Shown piece by piece: positions 1 to 9,486 of a stretch of 64,000 bases of DNA (the first letter of the stretch is position 1; the number at the start of each line of letters is the position of its first letter). A model generated the notes under the pieces. It was not told where the DNA came from, did no database searches, and saw only the letters and a program-made list of their open reading frames with translations. Made by a program: the position numbers and the translations under genes. Location of the stretch: contig SEEL01000018.1 in assembly GCA_004144345.1 (NCBI GenBank), forward strand, positions 1 to 64,000. Reading direction: 5' to 3'. Origin of the DNA: Hyphomicrobiales bacterium (GTDB taxonomy: Bacteria; Pseudomonadota; Alphaproteobacteria; Rhizobiales; Devosiaceae).

Positions 1-90
1 GGACCGGCGGAGCCGGTGGGTGGGGGTTGGGCTGGCACAGCGTTCGGCACCAGCCCTTCATCCACAGCCCGCCCTCCCCGGGCTCTATGG

Positions 91-105
91 TTAGCTCTGG
101 ATTAA
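91..105. promoter_or_regulatory. CtrA-like box TTAG-N7-TTAA upstream of ftsK
   Basis: ttagctctggattaa, 58 bp before the ftsK start. Confidence 0.45.
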
Positions 106-163
106 CCACGGCAATCTAGGATCGCTCTTCGACCGGGTTTTCGTCCGGTGCTTCCAGTTAAGA

Positions 164-2722
164 GTGATTTCGACGATGCCGCCACGCGCCCTGCTTGAAG
201 ACCATTCGGCTCCCGCGCCTGCCATCGCCATCACCATTCCCGTGCGACTCATCGGGATGATCGTGCTGACGCTGGTTGGCGTGATGATGGTGTCGCTCGC
301 CTCGTGGCATGTCGACGACCCCTCGCTGTCCTATGCCGTGTCGGCACCGGCGCGGAACTGGCTGGGCTTTCCCGGCGCCGTGGTGGCGGATCTGAGCTTC
401 CAGATCCTCGGACTTGGCGTCATTGCCTTCCTCGTGCCGCCGGCGCTGTGGGGCTGGAGCTTCGTGCGCCGCCGCGTGCCTGCGGTGATGGGGCTGCGGC
501 TGATCACCTGGATTGCCTCGAGCCTGCTCGCGACGGGCGTTCTCGCCTTCATGCCGACGCCCGAGAGCTGGCCGCTGCCCACTGGGCTTGGTGGCCTGAT
601 CGGCGCCGGCTTCACCAATGTCGCGGCGCTGGTGACCGGCGACAATCCGCAGCCGGTAACGGCTTGGCTGTTCGCCATCATTCTGTTCGCGCCGACCGCG
701 GCGCTGTTCTGGATTGCCATGGGGCTGGGCGCCGTGTCGCTGCCCAAGATGCCGGTGGCGAGTGTCAAGGCCGGCAAGGCTGGCCGCAAGGCGGCGGCCG
801 ACGACGAGCCGGAGAAGAACGGCATTCTTGACGTGGCCATTGGCGGCCTCGTGCATTTCGGCTTCATGGCGCAATCGGCCCTACGCCGCGCCATCGTCAA
901 GGCGCGCGACAACGCCGCTGCCCGCCGCGAAGCCGATGCCGCGCCCTGGCGCGACGGCGCGGTGGAGCCGAGCATGGCCGGCCGCGCCCCTGCCGTGCTG
1001 CCCGAAGGGCGGCAGGAACCGCAGATGCATGTCGAGCGCCGCATCTACGCGCCGAGCCAGCCCGAGGAATCGGAAGACGATTATTATCCGGCCGAAGAGG
1101 AAGCGGACGAGCCGCTTGCCGCCTCGCCGCGCGTTGCCGCCCCGGCCCGCCGCCCTGCCCCCGGCCGCCGCGCCGCGCGCGAAGCGCAGCCCTCGCTGCT
1201 CGATGAAACGGACGGCTTTGAACTGCCGGCGCTGAACCTGCTCGCCGAGGCCAAGCATCGCGGCCCGAGCCCCGAGCATGCGCCCGAGCGGCTTGAAGCC
1301 ATGGCCCGCCGCCTCGAAGGCGTGCTGCAGGATTTCGGCGTCAAGGGCGACATCATCAATGTCCGCCCCGGCCCCGTGGTCACGCTCTATGAACTGGAGC
1401 CGGCGCCCGGCATCAAATCGAGCCGCGTGATTTCGCTGGCCGACGACATCGCCCGCTCGATGAGCGCCATTTCCGCCCGCGTTGCTGTGGTGCCGGGCCG
1501 CAACGCCATCGGCATCGAACTGCCCAACGAGGTGCGCGAGACGGTTTATCTGCGCGAAATGCTGGCGAGCCAGGATTTCGAGAAGATGAAGGGCAAGCTG
1601 CCCATCTGCCTCGGCAAGACCATTGGCGGCGAGCCGATCATCGCCGACCTCGCCCGCATGCCGCATCTGCTCATCGCCGGTACCACCGGCTCGGGCAAAT
1701 CGGTGGGCATCAACACCTTCATTCTGTCGCTGCTCTACCAGATGACGCCCGAGCAGTGCCGCCTGATCATGATCGACCCCAAGATGCTCGAACTGAGCAT
1801 CTATGACGGCATCCCGCATCTGCTGACACCCGTGGTGACCGATCCGGCCAAGGCCGTGATCGCGCTGAAATGGGCCGTGCGCGAGATGGAAGACCGCTAT
1901 CGCAAGATGTCCAAGATCGGTGTGCGCAACATCGACGGCTTCAACCAGCGCGTCACCGAAGCGGCCGAGCGCGGCGAGACCATCACCCGCACGGTGCAGA
2001 CCGGCTTCGACAAGGAGACCGGCGAGGCGATCTTCGAGAGCGAGGAATTTGCGCTCGAGCCCCTGCCCTTCATCGTCGTGATCATCGACGAGATGGCCGA
2101 CCTCATGATGGTGGCGGGCAAGGAAATCGAAGGCTCGGTGCAGCGTCTCGCGCAGATGGCGCGCGCCGCCGGCATCCACGTCATCACCGCCACACAGCGC
2201 CCGTCGGTAGACGTCATCACCGGCACCATCAAGGCGAACTTCCCCACTAGAATATCGTTCATGGTGACCTCGAAGATCGACAGCCGCACGATCCTCGGGG
2301 AACAGGGCGCCGAGCAGCTGCTGGGCAATGGCGACATGCTCTACATGGCCGGCGGCGGCCGCATCCGGCGCCTGCACGGCCCGTTCGTTGCGGACGGCGA
2401 AGTGGAAGCGATCGTGCGCCACCTCAAGTCGCAGGGTGCGCCGGACTATCTCGAATCGATCACCGCCGAAGAGGAAGAGTTCGACCCGGCCAGCGCCCTC
2501 GACGAGGGTGGCGGCTCCAATTCGGGCGACGAGCTCTACGACAAGGCGGTCAACATCGTGCTGCAGGACAAGAAGGCCTCGACCTCCTATGTGCAGCGCC
2601 GCCTCGCCATCGGCTACAACAAGGCCGCCTCGCTGATCGAGCGCATGGAGCAGGAAGGCGTCATCTCGGGCCCCAACCATTCGGGCAAGCGCGAGATTCT
2701 CGTCGGCAGCGATCCATACTGA
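164..2722 (+). CDS. ftsK: DNA translocase FtsK
   Basis: 852 aa; N-terminal TM segments, Walker [15 protein letters not shown]-terminal winged-helix gamma domain ([29 protein letters not shown]). Confidence 0.97.
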   Translation: MISTMPPRALLEDHSAPAPAIAITIPVRLIGMIVLTLVGVMMVSLASWHVDDPSLSYAVSAPARNWLGFPGAVVADLSFQILGLGVIAFLVPPALWGWSFVRRRVPAVMGLRLITWIASSLLATGVLAFMPTPESWPLPTGLGGLIGAGFTNVAALVTGDNPQPVTAWLFAIILFAPTAALFWIAMGLGAVSLPKMPVASVKAGKAGRKAAADDEPEKNGILDVAIGGLVHFGFMAQSALRRAIVKARDNAAARREADAAPWRDGAVEPSMAGRAPAVLPEGRQEPQMHVERRIYAPSQPEESEDDYYPAEEEADEPLAASPRVAAPARRPAPGRRAAREAQPSLLDETDGFELPALNLLAEAKHRGPSPEHAPERLEAMARRLEGVLQDFGVKGDIINVRPGPVVTLYELEPAPGIKSSRVISLADDIARSMSAISARVAVVPGRNAIGIELPNEVRETVYLREMLASQDFEKMKGKLPICLGKTIGGEPIIADLARMPHLLIAGTTGSGKSVGINTFILSLLYQMTPEQCRLIMIDPKMLELSIYDGIPHLLTPVVTDPAKAVIALKWAVREMEDRYRKMSKIGVRNIDGFNQRVTEAAERGETITRTVQTGFDKETGEAIFESEEFALEPLPFIVVIIDEMADLMMVAGKEIEGSVQRLAQMARAAGIHVITATQRPSVDVITGTIKANFPTRISFMVTSKIDSRTILGEQGAEQLLGNGDMLYMAGGGRIRRLHGPFVADGEVEAIVRHLKSQGAPDYLESITAEEEEFDPASALDEGGGSNSGDELYDKAVNIVLQDKKASTSYVQRRLAIGYNKAASLIERMEQEGVISGPNHSGKREILVGSDPY

Positions 2723-2735
2723 GCTGGCGCGATAC

Positions 2736-2755
2736 ATATAAGCATTGACTTATAT
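2736..2755. promoter_or_regulatory. Palindromic operator ATATAAG-N6-CTTATAT, probable ArsR-family site
   Basis: atataagcattgacttatat upstream of the SRPBCC-ArsR pair; overlaps a TTGACT -35-like hexamer. Confidence 0.6.
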
Positions 2756-2801
2756 AAGCGCCGGTTGATATCTCTCCCGCCAACAACACGGGAGATGAGC
2801 G

Positions 2802-3434
2802 ATGGCTATGGCAGCCCTGGACTATGCCGGCGCAGTGGTGCGCGGCGTCAAATCGGTCGAGCGCGACGGCAAGCCTGCCAAGGCGGTGATCGCCACCGCG
2901 ACCTATGACACCGACCTCGAGGATCTGTGGCACGCGGTGACCACGGCCGACCGCATCAAGCGCTGGTTCCTGCCGATCAGCGGCGACCTGAAGCTCGGTG
3001 GCCGCTACCAGCTCGAGGGCAATGCCGGCGGCACCATCACCGATTGCGACGCGCCGCATTTCTTCGCCACGACCTGGGAGATGATGGGCCAGACCAGCTG
3101 GCTCGAAGTGCGCCTCACAAGCGCCGGCGCCGGCAGATCGACGCTGGAGTTGAGCCACATCGCCATCGTCGATGAGGCGTTCTGGCCGACATACGGGCCG
3201 GGCGCGGTGGGCGTCGGCTGGGATCTGGGCCTGTTCGGCCTGCAGCGGCACATCGAGAACCCCGCCGCCGAGCGCCCGCCCGAGGGGGTCGCGGAGTGGC
3301 AGACCTCGCCCGAGGCGCTGCAATTCTACCGCGCCGCCAGCACCGCCTGGGGCAAGGCCGCCGCCGCCGACGGCATGGTCAACGCCGCCGAGGCGGCCGA
3401 GAACACGCGGAAGTTCTATTCGGGCGAAGCCTGA
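2802..3434 (+). CDS. SRPBCC (AHSA1-like) family protein
   Basis: 210 aa; DLEDLWHAVTTADRIKRWFLPISGDLKLGGRYQLEGNAGGTI typical of AHSA1. Confidence 0.85.
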   Translation: MAMAALDYAGAVVRGVKSVERDGKPAKAVIATATYDTDLEDLWHAVTTADRIKRWFLPISGDLKLGGRYQLEGNAGGTITDCDAPHFFATTWEMMGQTSWLEVRLTSAGAGRSTLELSHIAIVDEAFWPTYGPGAVGVGWDLGLFGLQRHIENPAAERPPEGVAEWQTSPEALQFYRAASTAWGKAAAADGMVNAAEAAENTRKFYSGEA

Positions 3435-3444
3435 GGCCGCGCCG

Positions 3445-3780
3445 ATGCATGCCTTCGATGTCCTCGGCGATCCGGTCCGCCGCCGCATCCTCGAATTGCT
3501 GGCGGCGGATGAACTGGCCTCGGGTGAGGTGGTGGCGACCATCTCGGCCGAGTTCGGCATCACCCAGGCGGCGGTGAGCCAGCATCTGAAGGTGCTGCGC
3601 GATTCGGGCTTCGCGACGGTGCGCGCCGCGGGTACCCGCCGGCTCTACACGCTCGATCCGGCACCGCTCGAACAGGTCGACGCCTGGCTGGACCCCTTCC
3701 GCGCCTTCTGGGCTCCCAAGCTCATGGCGCTCGGCACCGAAATCGCCCGCGGCAAGAAGCAGCGGCGCGACAATATCTAG
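3445..3780 (+). CDS. ArsR/SmtB-family HTH transcriptional regulator
   Basis: MHAFDVLGDPVRRRILELLAADELASGEVVATISAEFGITQAAVSQHLKVLRDSGF; internal start within ORF 3172..3780. Confidence 0.9.
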   Translation: MHAFDVLGDPVRRRILELLAADELASGEVVATISAEFGITQAAVSQHLKVLRDSGFATVRAAGTRRLYTLDPAPLEQVDAWLDPFRAFWAPKLMALGTEIARGKKQRRDNI

Positions 3781-4691
3781 CGGAACAGCGGCATCCATTT
3801 GGCGTGCGCAAGCAGCGCGTCGAGCGCCGCAGCCAAATCGCCGACATTGTGGTCCCAGAACAGCGAGCCGCCGAAGCGCGGATTGATTTCGAGCATGCGG
3901 ATGCGCCCGTCGGAACCGCGCTTGAAATCAAAGCAGACCGGACCATCGTAGCCGAGCGGCAAGAGGAAGCGCTCGAGATCGGCCCGGTCGCTGTCCGATA
4001 GCGCCGCGGCCGCGGTCGGTTGTTGCGGCAGCGGCGCGCGAATGGCGAAGGGCGGCAGCGCCTCGTGTCTGTAGGCCGTCACCCAGACGAGGCGCCCGCC
4101 GACGGCAATGGCATGCGCCGCATATTCTGGCCCCTCGACATAGGCCTGGAGCACGAAGGGACGGCCGGACCAGGGTCTGCTCAAGAGATGGTGCTCGAGT
4201 TCGGCGGCGCTGTGCGCCACCACGACACCCTGCCCGCCCCACAGATCAGTGCGCTTCAACACGCAGGGAAAGCGCGCCTCTGCGACACTGGCGAAATTCG
4301 CGGGCGCCAGCGCCGCGAGGCCCTCGGCCGCAGTGAAAGCAGCAAAGCGGCGCTTGTCGTTGAGCACATGCACCGCGCGCCGGCTCGGCAACAGGCTCCA
4401 GCAGCAGCGCGGGGCAGCGAGAATGTTGCCGATCTGGAAGACGATGGCGAATTGCTGCGTTCCCCGCCACCAGGGCCAGCCCGGCCGCGCTGCGCCATCG
4501 CGCGTCAGGGCGACGCTGCGAACGCCGCGGACACCGCGCCATGCCGCACCGCCGGCGCGCAGCGTTGATTCCCAGTTTCCATAGGGCTTACCGACGATCA
4601 CGACGTCGAACGCAGCAGGCCGCGACACGCCAGGCAGCCATCTCCATGCTTTGGCGACCAACAAAACCGAAACTGCCCCCCAAAGCGCCAA
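3777..4691 (-). CDS. ATP-grasp domain protein
   Basis: 304 aa; FPCVLKRTDLWGGQGVVV and MLEINPRFGGSLFWDHN ATP-grasp motifs. Confidence 0.75.
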   Translation of the reverse strand: MALWGAVSVLLVAKAWRWLPGVSRPAAFDVVIVGKPYGNWESTLRAGGAAWRGVRGVRSVALTRDGAARPGWPWWRGTQQFAIVFQIGNILAAPRCCWSLLPSRRAVHVLNDKRRFAAFTAAEGLAALAPANFASVAEARFPCVLKRTDLWGGQGVVVAHSAAELEHHLLSRPWSGRPFVLQAYVEGPEYAAHAIAVGGRLVWVTAYRHEALPPFAIRAPLPQQPTAAAALSDSDRADLERFLLPLGYDGPVCFDFKRGSDGRIRMLEINPRFGGSLFWDHNVGDLAAALDALLAHAKWMPLFR

Positions 4692-4778
4692 CCGGGACGC
4701 TTCCGGGGCGTTGCAGCATCTCTAGCTCTTGCCGCAATTGTGCCCTAGCACCTACATGGTCCGATACGAGGTTTTTCG

Positions 4779-5411
4779 ATGCAGCGACGTTCCCTTCTCG
4801 CCCTGATCGCCACTTCTTTCGCCCTGCCGGTGACCGGTGCGCTGGCGCAGGAATCGCCGCGCCGGCTGACCGAGGAAGAGGTTGCGCTGATCAATGAGAT
4901 CTCGGCCTATAACAGCCAGATCACCACGATGACCGGGCGCTTCCTGCAGATCGACACGCAGGGCAACCGCATCGAAGGCACGTTCGGGCTCGAGCGACCG
5001 GGCAAGATTCGCTTCCGCTACAATCCGCCCTCGCGCGAAGAGATCATGTCGCTGGGCAATGGCTTTTACGTCATCGACCGCAAGGAGAAGACGCAATACG
5101 CCTATCCGCAGGACAAGGTGCCGCTGCGCCAGTTCCTCGATGCCAAGATCGATTTGCTGCGCGCCGGCCTCGTCGCCATCAACCACTCCGACAATTATGT
5201 CGAGCTGACGCTGCAGGACGACACGCCCGCCGGCACGGTGCGCGTGGCGCTGGTGTTCGACAAGGCCACCAAGGATCTCGTGCAGTGGGTGCTGACCAGC
5301 CCCGATGGCAGCGAACTGACCTTCTCGCTGTTCGACGTGGAACGCGGCGTGCCGATCCCGGCGGCGTTCTTCTACCTCAACATCAACGAGTACAATCAGA
5401 TCAAGAACTGA
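4779..5411 (+). CDS. lolA: Outer-membrane lipoprotein carrier protein LolA family
   Basis: Signal peptide; MTGRFLQIDTQGNRIEGTFGLERPGKIRFRYNPP. Confidence 0.9.
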   Translation: MQRRSLLALIATSFALPVTGALAQESPRRLTEEEVALINEISAYNSQITTMTGRFLQIDTQGNRIEGTFGLERPGKIRFRYNPPSREEIMSLGNGFYVIDRKEKTQYAYPQDKVPLRQFLDAKIDLLRAGLVAINHSDNYVELTLQDDTPAGTVRVALVFDKATKDLVQWVLTSPDGSELTFSLFDVERGVPIPAAFFYLNINEYNQIKN

Positions 5412-5507
5412 GGGCAGGGCGGACGCTGTCCGCTGCCCAACCGACGGTGCTTGCATCCCTCTCGCGTGACCGGCAAAAGATGAGGCACCCCTCCTGCCGA
5501 GTCCCCC

Positions 5508-6311
5508 ATGCCCTTCGCCCTTGCTACGTGGAACATCAATTCCGTTCGCCTGCGCCTGCCGCTGGTGCTCGATTTTCTCCAGCGCCATCCCGTCGATGTG
5601 CTGTGCCTGCAGGAGATCAAATGCCAGAACGAGCAGTTCCCGGCTGAGGCCTTTGCGGCGGCAGGCTATCCGTATCACGCCGTGCATGGCCAGAAGGGCT
5701 ATCACGGCGTCGCCATCGTCTCGAAATTCCCGCTCACCGACATTTCGAGCCGCGTGTTCTGCGAGATCGAGGATTGCCGCCATGTGTCGGCGAGTGTCGG
5801 CTGGGGCAGGGAGCCGCTGACCGTCCATTCGATCTACATTCCCGCCGGCGGCGACGAGCCGGACCCCGACATCAATCCGAAATTCGCCCACAAGCTCAAC
5901 TTCCTCAAGGAGCTGAAGCAGTGGTTCGGCGAGCCTAGCTTCAAGCAGGGGCAACTGATCTGCGGCGATTTCAATATCGCGCCGCATGAGGATGATGTGT
6001 GGAGCCACAAGCAGCTGCTGAAGGTCGTGAGCCACACGCCGGTCGAGACCGAGGCGCTCGATGCGCTGCTCTCCGGCAATCACGGCTGGACCGATCTGGT
6101 GCGCAAGCATCTGCCCTATGGCACCAAGCTGAGCTCCTGGTGGAGCTATCGCGCCGCCAATTGGGAAACCTCGGACCGCGGCCGCCGCCTCGACCACATC
6201 TGGTCGACGGCGGATATCGCGGCGCATTCGACCGGCGCCGAGATCATCCGGCCGGCGCGCGGCTGGAGCGACAAGCCGTCCGACCACGTCCCCGTCATCG
6301 CCCATTTCTGA
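5508..6311 (+). CDS. xthA: Exodeoxyribonuclease III
   Basis: ATWNINSVRLRLP, LCLQEIKCQNEQFP, DYRRLDHIW-like and SDHVPV motifs. Confidence 0.95.
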   Translation: MPFALATWNINSVRLRLPLVLDFLQRHPVDVLCLQEIKCQNEQFPAEAFAAAGYPYHAVHGQKGYHGVAIVSKFPLTDISSRVFCEIEDCRHVSASVGWGREPLTVHSIYIPAGGDEPDPDINPKFAHKLNFLKELKQWFGEPSFKQGQLICGDFNIAPHEDDVWSHKQLLKVVSHTPVETEALDALLSGNHGWTDLVRKHLPYGTKLSSWWSYRAANWETSDRGRRLDHIWSTADIAAHSTGAEIIRPARGWSDKPSDHVPVIAHF

Positions 6312-6322
6312 GGGAGAGGCCG

Positions 6323-6715
6323 ATGGCCGATCGCAAGCTCGTCAGTTCCGGCTCTTACCTCGAACCGATCATCGGTTTTTCCCGCGCTATTCGCGTCGGC
6401 AATTTCATCGCTGTCGGCGGCACGGCGCCGATCGCGGCCGGCGGCGGCACAGCAGGGAAGGGCGACGTCTATCTGCAGGCGAAGCGCGTGCTTGAGATTA
6501 TCGGCAAGGCGCTGGACGATGCCGGCGCCGGCTTTGAGCACGTCGTCAGGACTCGTGTTATATTGACCGACATGGCGCTGTGGGACGCAGCCGCCAAAGC
6601 TCACGCAGAAATCTTTGCCGACATCCGTCCGGTGACGACCGTGATGGCGGTGTCAGGCTTCGTCGACCCGGATTGGCTGATCGAACTGGAAGTCGACGCG
6701 ATCGTGCCCGACTAG
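6323..6715 (+). CDS. RidA/YjgF/YER057c family protein
   Basis: MADRKLVSSGSYLEPIIGFSRAIRVGNFIAVGGTAPI; internal start within ORF 5999..6715. Confidence 0.9.
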   Translation: MADRKLVSSGSYLEPIIGFSRAIRVGNFIAVGGTAPIAAGGGTAGKGDVYLQAKRVLEIIGKALDDAGAGFEHVVRTRVILTDMALWDAAAKAHAEIFADIRPVTTVMAVSGFVDPDWLIELEVDAIVPD

Positions 6716-6725
6716 GGCAGGGGCC

Positions 6726-7187
6726 TTAGCCCTTGGTGCCGCCGATCTTGCCGCGCACCTGTTCGATGGCGCCCAGATAGCCCATCAGTTCGGTGCGAAT
6801 CCGGTCAGCCGCGCGCGCCGCGAGATCCGGCGCCTGATTGGCCAGCTTCATGAAAGCCGAGCGTGGGACGAATAGCGTCTCGACATTGTCTACTGCCTTG
6901 ACGGTCACTGGCCGAGGCCGCGACACGACCAGCGACATGGCGCCGAGCACCGAGCCGAGCGAGGTGATGACATAGGGGTTGGTTTCGTCGCCTTCCTGGT
7001 AGGTGGCGAGGGTGCCACTGACCAGTACGTGGGCACCCTCCGGCGTATCGCCGGCCTGGTAGAGCACTGCATTTGGACGCCACTTTTTGCGCTCGCTCGC
7101 GAAGGCGAGGAGACGGCGCTGCTCGGCGTCGCAGATTGAGAAAAAATCCGCGCGCCCCAGGATCGTGGTCGCGTCGTCGAGCTGCAT
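6726..7187 (-). CDS. Cyclic nucleotide-binding domain protein
   Basis: 153 aa cNMP-binding fold (VLYQAGDTPEGAHVLVSGTLATY); downstream of the response regulator. Confidence 0.88.
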   Translation of the reverse strand: MQLDDATTILGRADFFSICDAEQRRLLAFASERKKWRPNAVLYQAGDTPEGAHVLVSGTLATYQEGDETNPYVITSLGSVLGAMSLVVSRPRPVTVKAVDNVETLFVPRSAFMKLANQAPDLAARAADRIRTELMGYLGAIEQVRGKIGGTKG

Positions 7188-7316
7188 CGGCCCCTTAGCC
7201 TATATTCACGAACCGCCCCCACGGCCCAGCGCTGATATAGAGCATGCCGCTCTCTTTGCGAGAACGGATTTCACCGTTTTGGGGCGGAGAGGCGGGGGAA
7301 AGTGACGCGCCGGTGC

Positions 7317-8000
7317 CTACGGCACCAGGCGGTAGCCGCCATCCTCGGTCACCAGCAGCCGCGCATTGGACGGATCGCGCTCGATTTTCTGCCGCAGTCG
7401 GTAGATGTGCGTCTCGAGCGTGTGCGTGGTGACGCGATTATTATACCCCCATACTTCCTTGAGCAGCACGTCGCGCGTGATGGTCTTGGGGCCCTGGCGG
7501 TAGAGGAATTTGAGAATCGACGTTTCCTTGTCGGTCAGCCGCACCTTGTTGCCGTCGGTCGCTTCGAGCAGCTTCGCCGCCGGCTGGAAGCTGTACGGCC
7601 CGATGGTGAACACGACGTCCTCGCTCTGGTCGTGCTGGCGCAGCGCCGCACGGATGCGGGCGAGCAGCACGGAAAAGCGGAAGGGCTTGGTAACGTAGTC
7701 ATTGGCGCCCGATTCGAGCCCCAGGATCTCGTCGGAATCGCTGTCATGCCCGGTGAGCATGATGATCGGGCTCTTGAACCCGTCGCGGCGGAGGATCTTC
7801 ACGGCCTCGCGGCCGTCCATGTCGGGCAGGCCGACATCAAGCAGCATCAGATCGACATGCACTTCGCCGACCTTGCGGATGGCTTCGGCCGCGGAATCCG
7901 CCTCGACGAGGTCGAACTCGCGGTAATGCGCGAGTTGATCGATCAAGGTCTTCCTCAGGTCCGCATCATCATCGACAAGGAAAACGCGGCGACGGATCAT
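7317..8000 (-). CDS. OmpR-family response regulator (CenR/OtpR-like)
   Basis: REC domain plus winged helix (TLETHIYRLRQKIE); pairing with a cNMP-binding gene resembles the Brucella otpR locus. Confidence 0.85.
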   Translation of the reverse strand: MIRRRVFLVDDDADLRKTLIDQLAHYREFDLVEADSAAEAIRKVGEVHVDLMLLDVGLPDMDGREAVKILRRDGFKSPIIMLTGHDSDSDEILGLESGANDYVTKPFRFSVLLARIRAALRQHDQSEDVVFTIGPYSFQPAAKLLEATDGNKVRLTDKETSILKFLYRQGPKTITRDVLLKEVWGYNNRVTTHTLETHIYRLRQKIERDPSNARLLVTEDGGYRLVP

Positions 8001-8161
8001 GCAGCACTCCTGAATTTGCTGAACGTGAGTTAAGCCGGCCCTCGAAGCCCAGCCAGTCACAATGTGTTTATGCCCGTGCAGTAACGCACCGGAGGCCGCA
8101 AAGTTGCGAACTCACGACGGGTTAACGTTGGAAATACGCAGTTATTCCGCCAGTGGATTAC

Positions 8162-8719
8162 TCAGCGCGGAAAGTTTCCGGCATTGATGACGGACTGCCA
8201 CAGCGCGCGTTCCTGTACGTAGATGCGGGCCTCGAACGTCTCTTCACCATCCTGCAGCACGGCGTCGTGGTCCGGCCGCATGCCGAGCCGCTCCATCACC
8301 CGGTGGCTCCGGAAATTGGGGACGTCGGAAATCGAGATCAATCGCGGCGCCCCGAGCGTCGCAAAGGCATGGTCGCGCCAGACACGCGCCGCCTCGGTGG
8401 GGTAGCCCTGGCCCCAGTGGTCCTTGAAGAAGCGCCAGCCGATCTGCAGATCGTCGGGGTACCAGGGTTCGTAGGAGAGGCCGCAAATGCCGAGGAACTG
8501 GCCATCCTCGCGCCGCTCCACGGCCAGCATGCCAACTGCTATGGCGGCATATTGCTTAGAGATCGCCTCGATTTCGCCGATGCAATGCTCGGCCGATTTC
8601 GGTCCGCCCAGATAGCGCATGATCTCGGGGTCGGCGCTGAGCGCGACATAGAGCGGCACATCCGATGGCGTGAAATCGCGGAGGACCAGCCGATCGGTCA
8701 CCGCGACGGGGGCGTTCAT
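8162..8719 (-). CDS. GNAT-family N-acetyltransferase
   Basis: [13 protein letters not shown]...[18 protein letters not shown]...[13 protein letters not shown]. Confidence 0.9.
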   Translation of the reverse strand: MNAPVAVTDRLVLRDFTPSDVPLYVALSADPEIMRYLGGPKSAEHCIGEIEAISKQYAAIAVGMLAVERREDGQFLGICGLSYEPWYPDDLQIGWRFFKDHWGQGYPTEAARVWRDHAFATLGAPRLISISDVPNFRSHRVMERLGMRPDHDAVLQDGEETFEARIYVQERALWQSVINAGNFPR

Positions 8720-9387
8720 GGTCGCGGGCGATGCCCGAACAGCGCCGAGCCGACCCGCACATGGGTGGCGCCCATGGCGATGGCCGTTTCGAAATCCGCG
8801 CTCATGCCCATCGACAGCGTCGTCGCGCCGGTCTCACCGGCCAGGATCGCCAGCTGCGCGAAATAGGGCCCCGCCGGCACGCCTTCGGGCGGAATGCCCA
8901 TCAGCCCGTCGATGGTCAGCCCATGCACCTCGCGGCAACGTTTGACGAAAGCCACCGCTTCGGCGGGCGGGATGCCGGCCTTTTGCGGCTCGAGCCCGAT
9001 ATTGACCTGCACCAGGAGACGCGGCTGGCGGCCGGCCTTCTCCATCTCGGTCTTGAGCACGCCGGCGAGCTTGTCGCGATCGACCGTCTCGATCACATCG
9101 AACAGCGCCACGGCCTCGCGCGCCTTGTTGGTCTGCAGCGGACCGATCAGATGCAATTCTATGCCGGCATAGGATGCCCGCAGCTCGGGCCATTTGCCGG
9201 CGGCTTCCTGCACCCGGTTCTCGCCGAAGATGCGCTGCCCCGCCTCGAGGAAGGGGCGGACCTCGTCGGCCGAAAAGGTCTTCGAGACCGCAACCAGTTC
9301 CACCCGCTCGGCCGGCGGGCCGAAACGGCGGTGCGCGGCGTCGATGCGGGCGCGAATGCTATCGAGACGTTCGGCGGCGCTGTCCAT
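8716..9387 (-). CDS. YggS-family pyridoxal phosphate-dependent protein
   Basis: [10 protein letters not shown]...[14 protein letters not shown]...[28 protein letters not shown]. Confidence 0.95.
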   Translation of the reverse strand: MDSAAERLDSIRARIDAAHRRFGPPAERVELVAVSKTFSADEVRPFLEAGQRIFGENRVQEAAGKWPELRASYAGIELHLIGPLQTNKAREAVALFDVIETVDRDKLAGVLKTEMEKAGRQPRLLVQVNIGLEPQKAGIPPAEAVAFVKRCREVHGLTIDGLMGIPPEGVPAGPYFAQLAILAGETGATTLSMGMSADFETAIAMGATHVRVGSALFGHRPRP

Positions 9388-9446
9388 CGCCCTGCTGTTG
9401 ACCCATTTCGAGTTTCGTGGTGTTGGTCCGCTACCCTAAAATTCCC

Positions 9447-9467
9447 CGGCAAAGCAACTCTTTGCCG
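9447..9467 (+). other. Hairpin in the leuS leader
   Basis: CGGCAAAG-CAACT-CTTTGCCG, perfect 8-bp stem about 19 nt before the leuS start. Confidence 0.5.
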
Positions 9468-9486
9468 CCTCAAGGACGTACCCGAA

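Noticed and set aside
881-2737. 618-aa antisense ORF opposite ftsK
   Set aside because: Mirror ORF; no recognisable domain, + strand encodes FtsK.
8731-9486. N-terminal extension of the leuS ORF to 1124 aa
   Set aside because: Overlaps the YggS-family gene on the other strand; the LeuS homology begins at [20 protein letters not shown].
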